A stretch of DNA of 11,196 bases from the NCBI GenBank assembly GCA_026770585.1, contig MU646610.1:279386-290581 (forward strand). Direction: 5' to 3'. Shown here piece by piece: positions 1 through 7,292 of the stretch. The notes beneath the pieces are model-generated. The model saw only the letters and a program-made list of their open reading frames with translations. It had not been told where the DNA came from and did no database searches. Made by a program: the position numbers and the translations under genes. Position 1 is the first letter of the stretch; every line of letters starts with the position of its first letter. The stretch is from Baffinella frigidus. Taxonomy: Eukaryota; Cryptophyceae; Cryptomonadales; Baffinellaceae.

Positions 1-23
1 GGGGGGGGGGGGGGGGGGGGGGG
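1..23. other. Poly-G tract at the left edge
   Basis: Twenty-three consecutive G open the window. On the minus strand this is a poly-C run that directly follows the GT donor of the last visible exon of the DUF1415 gene (GAG|GT, then C). Other introns of that gene also start with long C runs, so the tract is probably real intron sequence whose true length is uncertain and where the assembly broke. A pure sequencing artefact cannot be excluded. Confidence 0.6.
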
Positions 24-25
24 AC

Positions 26-3000
26 CTCGCCGTCGCGGAAGACCCACTGGGGATGGAAGAAGACGAGCTGGATATACTTCTCGATCCCCAGCGCCTCCAG
101 CGGCGCGGTCAGTGTGTCTGTCCACGACGTGAACGCCTGCCCAGCGGGAAAGAGCCAGGCATGACTTTTCTGCCCACAAAACACAGATGTGGCTTGCCTG
201 CCAGAAATGGCTGAAAAGCCAGAAATGTCTGGAGTAAGAGGGAGGACAGACCTCGGGTAATCGGGAGGACACGCACAGCAAGAGGGCGGGGGGGGGGAGA
301 GGGGACAGGCCTGTACTTAGAGGGAGGGGAGACCCAGGGGGGAGAGGCACGCAGCGTAAGAACACGCACCTGCTAGGGTCCTACGGTAGGGCTTGTCCCA
401 GGAGCATAGTACCCGGTACAAACAGGGAGCAAGAGGGAGGTTCGACCTCGACGGGAGGTCACGCTGGTAGATGGGGAGGAACAGCCTGTAGCAAGAGGGA
501 GGAGGGGGGAGAGATGTCGGGAGGCGAGGCAGGGAGAGAGAGGGCGGAGAGACCTGGGCGGGAGGACAGGGGGCAGGAGGGACAACATACCTCGGGGTGG
601 CCGGGAGGATAAACACATAAAGATGGAGGAGAGACCCCGGAAGGACAGGAAGCAAGAGGGATAAGAGAACTCGACTGACAAACACATCAAGATGGGGGAG
701 ATACCTCGGGGGGATATGCCTGCAGCACGCGGCGGGAGAATTCGGGAGGACAGGTAGCGAGAGGCAGGACAGGCCAGTAGCAAGAGGGAGGGGGGGGACC
801 TCAACGTTGGAGATACAGAAGTTGGGAAGGATGTGGAGGGTCGTCGAGAACTCCTTGGGGTCGGACGACACCAGAAAGTTCACCTCCTTCCAGTACCTGC
901 CACAGAGAGGGTTCCACACCGGTTTTACAATGCTCGAGAGTAGTGAAAAAGAAAAAGAAGAAGAAGACGAAAAAAAAGAAGAAGGCACAGAGAGGTTCCC
1001 AGACCGGTTTCACGCGCCACGCTTTTCCGGCCCCGGCGGTCCCGCCCCCGGCATTCCATTGTGAAGCCCGAAACCAGGTGCAGGTGTACCTCGCTCATAA
1101 GAAAGCGCCTCCCCCTAGGACCCTACAGTAGGCCTATGCCTAGGGCCCTATGGTGGCATGGTGGCTGCTGGTTGGTGGCGACTGACGCGTGCAGGCGGGC
1201 GGAACATAGTGCAGCAGGGTGGATTAGAGTGGAACAGAGAGGAGCAGAGTGGAGCAGGGTGGGGCAGGTTGCAGGTTGCAGCAGAGTGGAACAGGGGGGG
1301 GGGAGATGGAGCAGGGCGGAACAGGGTGGAGCCAAAGGTGGAGCAAGGTGGAGGAGGGCGGAGCAGAGTGGAGCAGGATGGGCGTGAAGGGCGGGGGCGG
1401 GGGGAGCAGGGTGGTGCAGGGCGGACCAGGGCGGGGTCTGTGGGAGGAGGGCGATCAGGATGGGGGTGGAGGGCGGAGGCGAGAGGAGCAGGGCGGAACA
1501 GGGGGGGCTGGGTGGGGGAGGGCGGGGACGCACTCAGCGTACATATCCTCCACGCGCGTCTGGCGCGAGATGGGGTAGTGCACCGGTCCGGCTGGCAGTC
1601 CCGCCTGCGCAGAGACACCAGGCCTCAGTGGCCAAACACCACCACCTTGCCGAGTTGCTGCCTGCACACCAACTCTCTCACGCGAGGCCTGCGTGCCCCA
1701 CCGCCATACTCAGCAGTCGCCTGCAGAGCAGGAGCTGGACGGGTCGGCTCGGAGTCAGCCACGACACGAACGCTGCACGCACGGTGCTGCGTGTCCGTGG
1801 CCAGTAGGGTTGCCAACCCGTCAGGTGTCGGGGAAGGTGGCGTGGTTCCCCGTTGCATGGTTGAAGAAGAATGGCATTGCCATGCGCGTCCTGGCAGTGC
1901 GCCACACAATCCCTCGAAATTCAACGGAGATGCCAGGCGGCTACCTCACCCTGGGACATGCAACCCCTTTCAACCAACTTCTCGTGCGGGGGGGGGGGCA
2001 GACAAGGAACGGCGCGGGGGGGGGAGACAGGGGAGGACCTGGTCGGGGTTCTTGGAGAAGGGGCACACGCCCATATCCGAGACGATCACACGCACCCAGT
2101 CCCGGATGATGGAGGTGACTTCCGGGTCGCCCGCCGGCACCTGCCCACCAGAACGTCACACGTCACACGCTAAAGTCTGAGGCCTCAAGCCTGACGCCAC
2201 GCGCCCTGCACACTAGCCGCACAAGGTACCTGCCCTCCACCACCACGTCACACGCACAGGGTGCCCTGATCGCCGCAGCAGAGCTGCAAACAAAGCCGCC
2301 CGAAAATGCCGGGAAAGGGAGGTCTGCATCAGCGTTGGACACTGTGGAGCGTGGGTGGGCGTGGCACGAAGCGGTTGAGTCGCCGAGACAACCAAGACAC
2401 ATTTGTAAAGTAGAGGAGATACATCGCAGGAGAGGAAAGAGCGGTGGGTGGTGGGGCGGGGCGCACGTTGGAAAGCTGATTGTACAACGCCTGCGCCTTG
2501 GCGTCCTTCCCCCCTTCGTCGCCCAGCAGGTTGGCATACTTGGCGAGAATGTCTGCGTCGTCTCCCCAGTCGTCATCCTCGTCCCATGAGTCCTCGTCGT
2601 CACTGCCCCACAGAGTTTCAGGGTGAGATTTCTAGCATATCACAGAGCGTGGGGCAAACCAAATCGCACCACATAGCGCTAGGCAATCGAACGGTGCACA
2701 CACTGGACATCGTTAAACCATCCATATGTCAAGACATGAACGTGTGTTTTCAATGCGACAAAGTGAGTGGCATCGGCATCGCTGTCCGAGAGTCACAGGT
2801 GCACACACCACAGAGCGTCAGGCAATCCAAATGTCAAGAAATAAACCTTTCTAGACCGACAAAAACAAGGTGTGTCCCTGCACGCTGAGAACATAACCCC
2901 CCAAAACCCGCCGACAAATGGCACCCGCCTCGTTTGTCCCTGCTGTTTTTCACGCGACCCCTCAGAGTGTCGGCACCACGTATCTCGCGAGACGCGGGGT

Positions 3001-4847
3001 TAGGGTTCAGGGTTTAGGGTTTAGGGTTTAGGGTTTAGGGTTTAGGGTTTAGGGTTTAAGGTTTAGGGTTTAGGGTTCAGGGTTAAAGGTTCAGGGTTTA
3101 GAGCTTAGGGTTGAGCGTCCAGCAACGGAGGAGCGTGTGGGTACATAAAGGGGAGAGGGCGGGCACTCGGAAGAGTCGGCAGCCTGGAGGTTCTTGAGGA
3201 GGAAGAGCGGCATCGTCTCCACCTCACCACTCGTCGGCACCACCGTGAGCGTTACGAAGTTCCCTGCCACGATCGCGAGACGTGGGCGCATTGTCAGCGG
3301 GACTAACGCGTCTAGTGCTGTGTGGACAATATCATACCCTTCCCAGGGAGTCGCCCCGATTCTGCCCCGACTCGCCACGTGACAGGGACAGCATTGCTGG
3401 ATTTAGGATAGCGCAAGCCATCATGCGTTGCTTCTCGCTTCCGGGTGGCGAGCCTGCCACCAGCCCTCAGAGAGGGAGAAACTCCTCTTTCCGGGTCCCC
3501 AAAAAAATATTGTACCGCAGGTCGCCGGATTCTGGCGAACTCTAGTGCAAATCAAGAGGATTGGACAAGGCAATTTGTTCCCATTCAGAGGGCTGGTGGT
3601 GTTGCGGAGAGTCCCCGACGGGGATAGAGGAGGGGGGGAGACCGAAGTCGTCGCAGCAATCCTGGCAGATTTGGAGGTGCCCAACCAGCCGGTTCACCAC
3701 CGCCGAGTTGCCCAGAATCTGTAAAACGAGGAATGGGAGATCGTGACATTCAGAGATCGTCATTTCCGGAGCAGCCATACACCCGAGCCTGGCGCTCGGC
3801 ACCTGTGCCTCCACTTTGTCAGACGGCGTGCATAAGGTGTGGGGACACGCGACTCATTTCGCTCCGCGCCGTGCAAATAGCTATGCAGCTGATTCGGAAA
3901 TGATCTCTCGCAGCATCACTCGACCAGACCAACAAAAATCGACAAGGGCGTGTGGATTCCTACCCGCACGCCTTCGACGCAGACCAAGCCGCACGATTTT
4001 CTGTCTTTGATTTTCTACGATTTTCTGTCTTGGATTTTCTGTCGGGTCAAGTGATGCTGAAGACAGAGGGGAAGCAGACCGTGGATTGCGGGAAGTAGAG
4101 CAGGCGCGATTCGCCTTTCTTCTCGATCAGCTCCGCCACGTTCAACCACACCTTCTCCAAAACCTGACGAGCGCCATGATCGTTCACATCCTGTGGCTGG
4201 TACTCTGCCGCAGATCCTCGGGGTCATGTCCCCACGGGACGCTCTTCCGAGCCAGGGAGAATGAGGAGGGTAGGCACGGTATTAGGGGGGTGGGGGGCGT
4301 GCAGGAACCTGGGCGATGTTCTCGGTGTTGTACTCCATGAACTTGCTGCTCAAAGTGAAGAAAAGATGCGTTCAGTTTAGAGGGCGCAGGTCAGGATCCG
4401 CCCTCACGTGTCCAACCTCGTGACGGAATCTCGCGCTGCGAACAAGAGGGCACACGCGCGGCATCGCTTCATGCAGAGCCAGGGCAGGGCGAGCGAACCT
4501 GTCGGGCAGGGCTTTCTGGGCCCTGCCGAGCGCCTCCGCAGAAGGCTTCACGTCGGCAGCTGCCATCAGCCCCAGCACCGCCCCCCGCTGCTGTTGAAGC
4601 GGGGCTGCGCGCAGCCCGGCGAAGCGCGCAGCATGCGGGGTGATCGAGCCTGCGAGGGGTGAGCATTCAGCAACGTCAAGAGGCCGCGGTACTGAGCAAT
4701 CTCAGGGCGTGGATTGCAGCGGCGGGAATTGAGGGGTGCATCGTTACTTCGGGAGGCCCGGGAGAGGCGGACGCCGCCGAACGAAGAGAATGCAGCCGCA
4801 TGGCCCGCCAGGGCAAGCAGCGCCAGGAGGCGGGGCAGCGTAGCCAT
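26..4847 (-). CDS. Plastid-targeted DUF1415-family protein, 11 exons, 3' end missing
   Basis: Exons on the minus strand: 4847-4748, 4649-4499, 4345-4309, 4163-4080, 3718-3643, 3317-3167, 2602-2467, 2140-2039, 1604-1543, 896-800, 136-26. They join in phase into 369 codons with no stop; the rest lies beyond the left edge. Residues 1-19 form a signal peptide ([19 protein letters not shown]) with F20 after it, then an Arg/Ser-rich transit-like stretch, so the product should enter a complex plastid. Residues 85-199 are not recognised. Residues 200-215 are very acidic. Residues 246-369 match DUF1415: W260, then MGVCPFSK (C271), the TTLHILPNF strand, [13 protein letters not shown], and FHPQWVF (H360, P361). 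Function is unknown for this family. ATG 4847 is chosen because it starts the signal peptide. Exons from 2602 leftward are firm. The link between exons 4163-4080 and 3718-3643 is inferred from phase 0 and a good acceptor. Alternatively the upstream exons are a separate gene stopping at TGA 4049-4047, and a second gene starts at ATG 3778. Confidence 0.75.
225..797. repeat. Degenerate purine-rich minisatellite inside an intron
   Basis: This fills most of the last complete intron of the DUF1415 gene (799-137). Loose copies of GGGAGGACAGG, AGCAAGAGGGAGG and GGAGAGACCTCGG recur many times without fixed spacing. One longer pair is clear: AAACACATAAAGATGGAGGAG near 612 and AAACACATCAAGATGGGGGAG near 681. 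On the coding strand the tract is pyrimidine-rich. It is open in several frames only because of its skewed composition and shows no coding signal of its own. Confidence 0.7.
373..390. repeat. Copy of the motif CCTACCGTAGGACCCTAG (minus)
   Basis: The plus strand reads CTAGGGTCCTACGGTAGG. The reverse complement is nearly identical to motifs at 10402-10423 and 10507-10528 near the telomere, and resembles the core of the foldback elements. It sits alone inside the minisatellite intron, so it is probably a remnant of a dispersed element. Confidence 0.5.
901..1013. repeat. Direct repeat duplicating the region upstream of a 3' splice site
   Basis: The 28 bases at 901-928 (CACAGAGAGGGTTCC...) recur with few changes at 986-1013 (CACAGAGAGGTTCCC...), 85 bases apart. 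On the coding strand the first copy lies directly upstream of the CAG acceptor of exon 896-800. The second copy lacks the GGCAG end. Between them lies a purine tract rich in GAA and A runs (944-985), which is a pyrimidine tract on the coding strand. Confidence 0.7.
1081..1156 (+). mobile_element. Truncated foldback element (MITE), copy 1
   Basis: Starts CAGGTGTACCTCGCTCATAA and follows the complete element at 7293-7410 closely through the core CCTAGGACCCTACAGTAGGC and on to CTATGGTGG. The sequence then diverges and the right terminal inverted repeat is missing. It lies in an intron of the DUF1415 gene. With no transposase and only about 76 bp, it is a dead non-autonomous remnant. Confidence 0.85.
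1205..1525. repeat. G-rich minisatellite, unit about 10-12 bp (GTGGAGCAGG)
   Basis: Imperfect tandem copies of GTGGAGCAGG, GTGGAACAGG, GCGGAGCAG and GTGGGGCAG run through about 320 bases, with two embedded copies of TTGCAGG. It occupies the intron between exons 1604-1543 and 896-800 of the DUF1415 gene and begins about 50 bases after the truncated foldback element. Long open frames across it (Gly/Arg/Glu-rich on one strand, Pro/Ser-rich on the other) are composition artefacts. Confidence 0.85.
2641..2847. repeat. Interspersed short direct repeats in an intron
   Basis: Several 8-15 bp words occur twice within this stretch: CACAGAGCGT at 2641 and 2809, AGGCAATC at 2681 and 2820, GGTGCACACAC at 2693 and 2798, and TCCAWATGTCAAGA at 2721 and 2826. 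They keep roughly the same order, so this looks like a decayed tandem duplication of a unit of 100-170 bp inside the intron 3166-2603. Confidence 0.6.
2853..2940 (+). pseudogene. Duplicated fragment of the SufE-like gene (exon 1 / intron 1 junction)
   Basis: This 88-base stretch aligns with 5335-5410. Both read AGACCGAC..AACAAGGT at the exon end and donor, then CCCTGCACGC, GAACATA, CCGACRAATGGCAC and CCTCGYTTGTCC in the same order; this copy has about 10 extra bases (CCAAAACCC-like). It lies in the plus orientation inside a DUF1415-gene intron (3166-2603), that is, antisense to the host gene and parallel to SufE. No upstream SufE coding sequence is present, so it is a non-functional scrap or a dispersed element shared by both loci. 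Confidence 0.7.
2997..3114 (+). repeat. Interstitial telomeric array (TTTAGGG)n
   Basis: A near-perfect core of TTTAGGG units (3013-3057) is flanked by variants TTCAGGG, TTTAAGG, TTAAAGG and TTTAGAG. It is oriented as at the right-hand chromosome end. It lies about 8 kb inboard, within the DUF1415-gene intron 3166-2603; the coding strand therefore carries CCCTAAA. Confidence 0.95.
3994..4045. repeat. Four-copy T-rich tandem repeat (GATTTTCTGTCTT)
   Basis: Four imperfect units read CGATTTTCTGTCTT, TGATTTTCTA, CGATTTTCTGTCTT and GGATTTTCTGTC. The tract lies in the intron 4079-3719 of the DUF1415 gene and reads GACAGAAAATC on the coding strand. The rest of that intron shows no other feature. 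Confidence 0.8.
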
Positions 4848-5027
4848 CGATCGAGCGATCGAGGACAGCCTAGATCCGATGTTTGGCCCCCGGTTTGGTT
4901 GCGGACTATTCGTTTAGTCTGGAAGTTGACATACCTGGTGAATCAGTCAACTTTAGAGGGAAAAGGACCCCTCGGCAGCAAATTGGCGGTCCCAAATAAA
5001 CCGACTTTGTTTCATCAGAACAGGAAG
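4848..5027. promoter_or_regulatory. Shared 5' region of two divergent plastid-protein genes
   Basis: Only 180 bases separate ATG 4847 (minus) from ATG 5028 (plus), so promoters and both 5' UTRs must lie here or overlap the genes. Visible elements: TCGATCG-AG-CGATCGA (4847-4862), a perfect inverted repeat touching the minus-strand start codon; AGTTGAC (4924-4930) and GTCAACT (4946-4952), a perfect 7-bp inverted repeat with a 15-base spacer, a plausible dimeric factor site; ATTGG (4982-4986), an inverted CCAAT box. No TATA box is convincing. Transcription start sites cannot be placed from sequence. Confidence 0.6.
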
Positions 5028-6833
5028 ATGGCATCCTTGTTCTCAGGACGAGCGTCGCGGACAGGCGCCGCGCTGCTCCTCCTCGTGGCGGGCGCGGACG
5101 CCTTCCTTGCACCAGCCTCTCTGCCGGCGCTTTCGGGGAACGGTCGCGTGGCGTGCGTCGCAAGGCGGAATGCCCGGAGCGCTCCGAGCATGCTTGGGGA
5201 GACGGCGGGTCTGACGCTCACGCCTGAGCTGGAGAAAATGACGCGGCAATTCGCGATGGTGCCGGATGCTAAGCTGCGATACCAGCAGCTGCTCTTCTAC
5301 GCCGCCAAGCTCGGTGCCATGGATGCTGATCTCCAGACCGACGAGAACAAGGTTTGACCCTGCACGCCACGAACATACCTGCCGACGAATGGCACACTCC
5401 TCGCTTGTCCGTGCGACCGCACGGCGCTGGCGTCCCAGTTCTCGAGAAAATCTGGCACCTGTGTTGAAGCATGTCTCTTGTTCGCAGGTGAAGGGCTGCC
5501 AGTCAGTGGTGTTCGTTTACGCGACCAAGGACGAGGAGGGCTTGGTCAGCATCCCAACCCTCTCCCGCGTTTCCCAGCTTCCCCGGTGGGCACATTGCTG
5601 TGACACGGTTGGGTACTGACGACGCTCGCGACCTCTCCACCAGATTCACTACACGGGGGAGTCTGACTCGCAGCTCACCAAGGGACTGGCTGCGCTCCTT
5701 GTCAGAGGTCTCTCCCTCTCAATCTCGCTCCCACTCGCCGATCACCATGACCTATCGTCGAAACGTTTCGCCCTGCGTCGATGCGAAAGTTGTCTCGCTC
5801 CTTGGCCAGCCCCACAGTAGCATCCCATCGCCCGGCCAGGGCACGGTCTCGACGCTCTGCGCCCTTAGATGCGACACAAGAAGTCTAGCTATTTCTCAGT
5901 CTATTTGGGCTCACCAGTTTGGTGATCCCGGGATCTTTCCCGCTCCAAAGTCGACGAATTTTACGAATGTATTCCGCACACCCGGCATGTGAACTTGAGA
6001 ATGGTCGTGAACCCGAGTGAGGCAGAGCTAGGAAGCGGGGTTCTGCACTCTGAACGCAGGGTGGTGGAACGGCGCAGGGCTGTCAGGGAACAAGCCGGAC
6101 GAGATCGCGGCAGTCAACCCGGAATTCATCAAGGAGGCTGGCCTCGCGGTACACCCCCACAGAAACAACGCAAACTATCCTTTTCCTCCCACCAGAAACA
6201 ATCCTTTCCCTCGGAAAGGGATTGTTCCCCAGTGAAACGATGGGTTCACTGTAGCTCCTCGCGGCGGCTCTTCCAGGGTCCGGCCACGTGGGAGGCAAGC
6301 AGCGCGCAAAGGCTTCCTCCGGGTTCACTCTACCCTCGCTCTTGAGAGTTCGATTTGTATACAAATGCGGTGCAACCTCTCCCTACAGAACCAATCCTTT
6401 GACCCTCTGGGTTCACTGTAAAGGGGTTGCTCACTGAGGAGGTGCGTAAAATCTCAAAACGGTCGGTGGCACATTCTTAAATTTTAAGAAAATCGGGGAA
6501 ACGGTCGCAACGTTTCTGTATCATCGTATAATTTTTGAGGTTTCCCCCCTCGGAACCAGAGTCCCCAGGGAATGTTGGTGAGTTTTTTGCTGCTCGAAAA
6601 TGCGCTAGCTCCATTCTCCGGGGGTTTAGCGATGTGTGAGCCAAAAAAAAAAGTTGTTTGGGAAATCGGTCGGTGCGAAGTGTGTGGGGAAACGGTCGGC
6701 GTGAGATGTTGCACGCAGGAGCAGTGACTCAGGTGAGAGTGTTGATTTGCAGGTGAGCCTGACGCCATCGCGCAACAACGGATTCCTCAACATGCTCAAC
6801 ATGATGAAGAACCAGGCCCTCGCCCTCAAGTAG
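5028..6833 (+). CDS. sufE: Plastid SufE-like protein (Fe-S cluster assembly), 5 exons, complete
   Basis: Exons 5028-5351, 5488-5544, 5644-5707, 6078-6148, 6753-6833 join in phase to 198 codons plus TAG. SufE accepts persulfide sulfur from the cysteine desulfurase SufS and stimulates it, feeding the SUF pathway. Residues 1-25 form a signal peptide (core [11 protein letters not shown]) with F26 at the cleavage point, then an Arg/Ala-rich transit stretch to about 60, so the product is expected in a complex plastid. Residues 64-198 are a full SufE domain: [33 protein letters not shown] with C112 matching the catalytic Cys of E. coli SufE (GCQSQVW), [18 protein letters not shown], and [13 protein letters not shown]. 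The usual W after GCQSQV is replaced (VVFVY). ATG 5028 is chosen because it starts the signal peptide; the upstream open frame has no such property. Introns are required, since each exon runs into a stop. Confidence 0.93.
5911..5935. repeat. Overlapping inverted repeats in SufE intron 3
   Basis: TCACCA-GTT-TGGTGA (5911-5925) overlaps the perfect 12-base palindrome GATCCCGGGATC (5924-5935). Both lie in the 370-base intron 5708-6077, which otherwise shows no recognisable feature. Confidence 0.5.
6197..6251 (+). repeat. Two consecutive hairpins in SufE intron 4
   Basis: Hairpin 1: AACAATCC-TTTCC (6197-6209) pairs with GGAAA-(G)-GGATTGTT (6213-6226), 13 bp with one bulged base and a 3-base loop. 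Hairpin 2: CAGTGAA (6230-6236) pairs with TTCACTG (6245-6251), 7 bp perfect with an 8-base loop. Parts recur downstream in the same intron: CAATCCTTT at 6392-6400, GGGTTCACTGTA at 6409-6420 and GGTTCACT near 6321. This suggests a small repeated element or a structured intronic RNA. Confidence 0.6.
6457..6701 (+). repeat. Four scattered copies of GGAAACGGTCGG in SufE intron 4
   Basis: Copies: AAACGGTCGGTG (6457-6468), GGAAACGGTCG (6497-6507), GGAAATCGGTCGGTG (6661-6675) and GGGGAAACGGTCGGCG (6686-6701). Spacing is irregular and all are on the same strand. The last lies about 50 bases from the intron 3' end. Confidence 0.6.
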
Positions 6834-6865
6834 AGGCTTGCCCGAACGCAAGTAGCCTCCATCCT

Positions 6866-6886
6866 GGGTGACTTGTCATGTCACCC
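6866..6886 (+). other. Hairpin in the SufE 3' untranslated region
   Basis: GGGTGAC-TTGTCAT-GTCACCC is a perfect 7-bp stem with a 7-base loop, 32 bases after the stop codon of the SufE-like gene. It would be in the mRNA 3' UTR if the transcript extends this far. A polyadenylation site cannot be fixed; AATAAA at about 7002 is the first candidate. Confidence 0.5.
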
Positions 6887-6962
6887 TTAACTCCACGTTC
6901 GCATCTCAGGAAACAGGAGACAGGATCACTGAGAACAGGGGTTTCTGGCCATGAAGGACACA

Positions 6963-7067
6963 CAATTTAAGGACACGCACCGGATTTGGAAGTGTGGAGC
7001 TTAATAAATCAAGGACCGCAAGGGACCCATTTTTGTCTGCGCGAATTAATTTAAGGACCGCACACCG
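6963..7067 (+). repeat. Three copies of a TTTAAGGACCGCACACCG-like word
   Basis: CAATTTAAGGACACGCACCG (from 6962), AATAAATCAAGGACCGCAAG (from 7003) and AATTTAAGGACCGCACACCG (from 7048) are spaced about 40 bases apart, so this is a short degenerate tandem array downstream of the SufE-like gene. Confidence 0.6.
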
Positions 7068-7170
7068 ACGAGTTTTCTCAAACCTTGGTTTTTGAAGTGG
7101 AGGTTCGCCTTGGCCATTGAGACCCGAGGGGGTAGGTGGCGGGATCTCACGGGCTGCGGTGATGGGGGCA

Positions 7171-7290
7171 CAGGGGTACCTCGCTCATAACAACCCCCCA
7201 CACACACACCTAGGACCACCGTAGAGTCCTAGGCATAGGCCTGCTGTAGGTTCCTGGGGATGGGGGGGTCTTATGAGCGAGGTAACCCTG
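7171..7290 (-). mobile_element. Foldback element (MITE), copy 2, complete
   Basis: It begins CAGGGGTACCTCGCTCATAA and ends with the inverted copy TTATGAGCGAGGTAACCCTG, 120 bp in all. Its core (CCTAGGACCACCGTAGAGTC, then CTAGGCATAGGCC) is the reverse complement of the core in the copy at 7293, so it is in the opposite orientation. There is no coding capacity. The flanks are CA on the left and TT on the right, so no intact TA duplication remains. Confidence 0.9.
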
Positions 7291-7292
7291 TT

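Noticed and set aside
317-988. A 223-codon minus-strand frame
   Set aside because: Only 32 codons (896-800) belong to a real exon; the rest reads through the purine-rich intron minisatellite.
1061-2180. Long plus-strand frames rich in Gly, Arg and Glu (up to 340 codons from 1158) and the Pro/Ser-rich frames opposite them
   Set aside because: They follow the G-rich minisatellite and run straight through real minus-strand exons; the residue bias is only the repeat unit read in frame.
3542-3814. A single minus-strand exon starting at ATG 3778 as the start of the DUF1415 gene
   Set aside because: The 3778-3719 part ends in a pyrimidine-rich CATTCCTCGTTTTACAG acceptor, and an upstream signal-peptide gene joins in phase 0. 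Kept as the alternative model.
4439-4497. Short intron 4498-4440 ending TTGTTCGCAG, giving an SARFRHEV-type continuation
   Set aside because: The frame then runs to a stop near the next acceptor. Splicing to 4345 instead gives [12 protein letters not shown] and keeps phase into the next exon, a better model.
4659-5027. Upstream in-frame extension of the SufE-like protein (123 extra codons)
   Set aside because: It would bury the signal peptide and read antisense through the neighbour's first exons; ATG 5028 gives a proper N-terminus.
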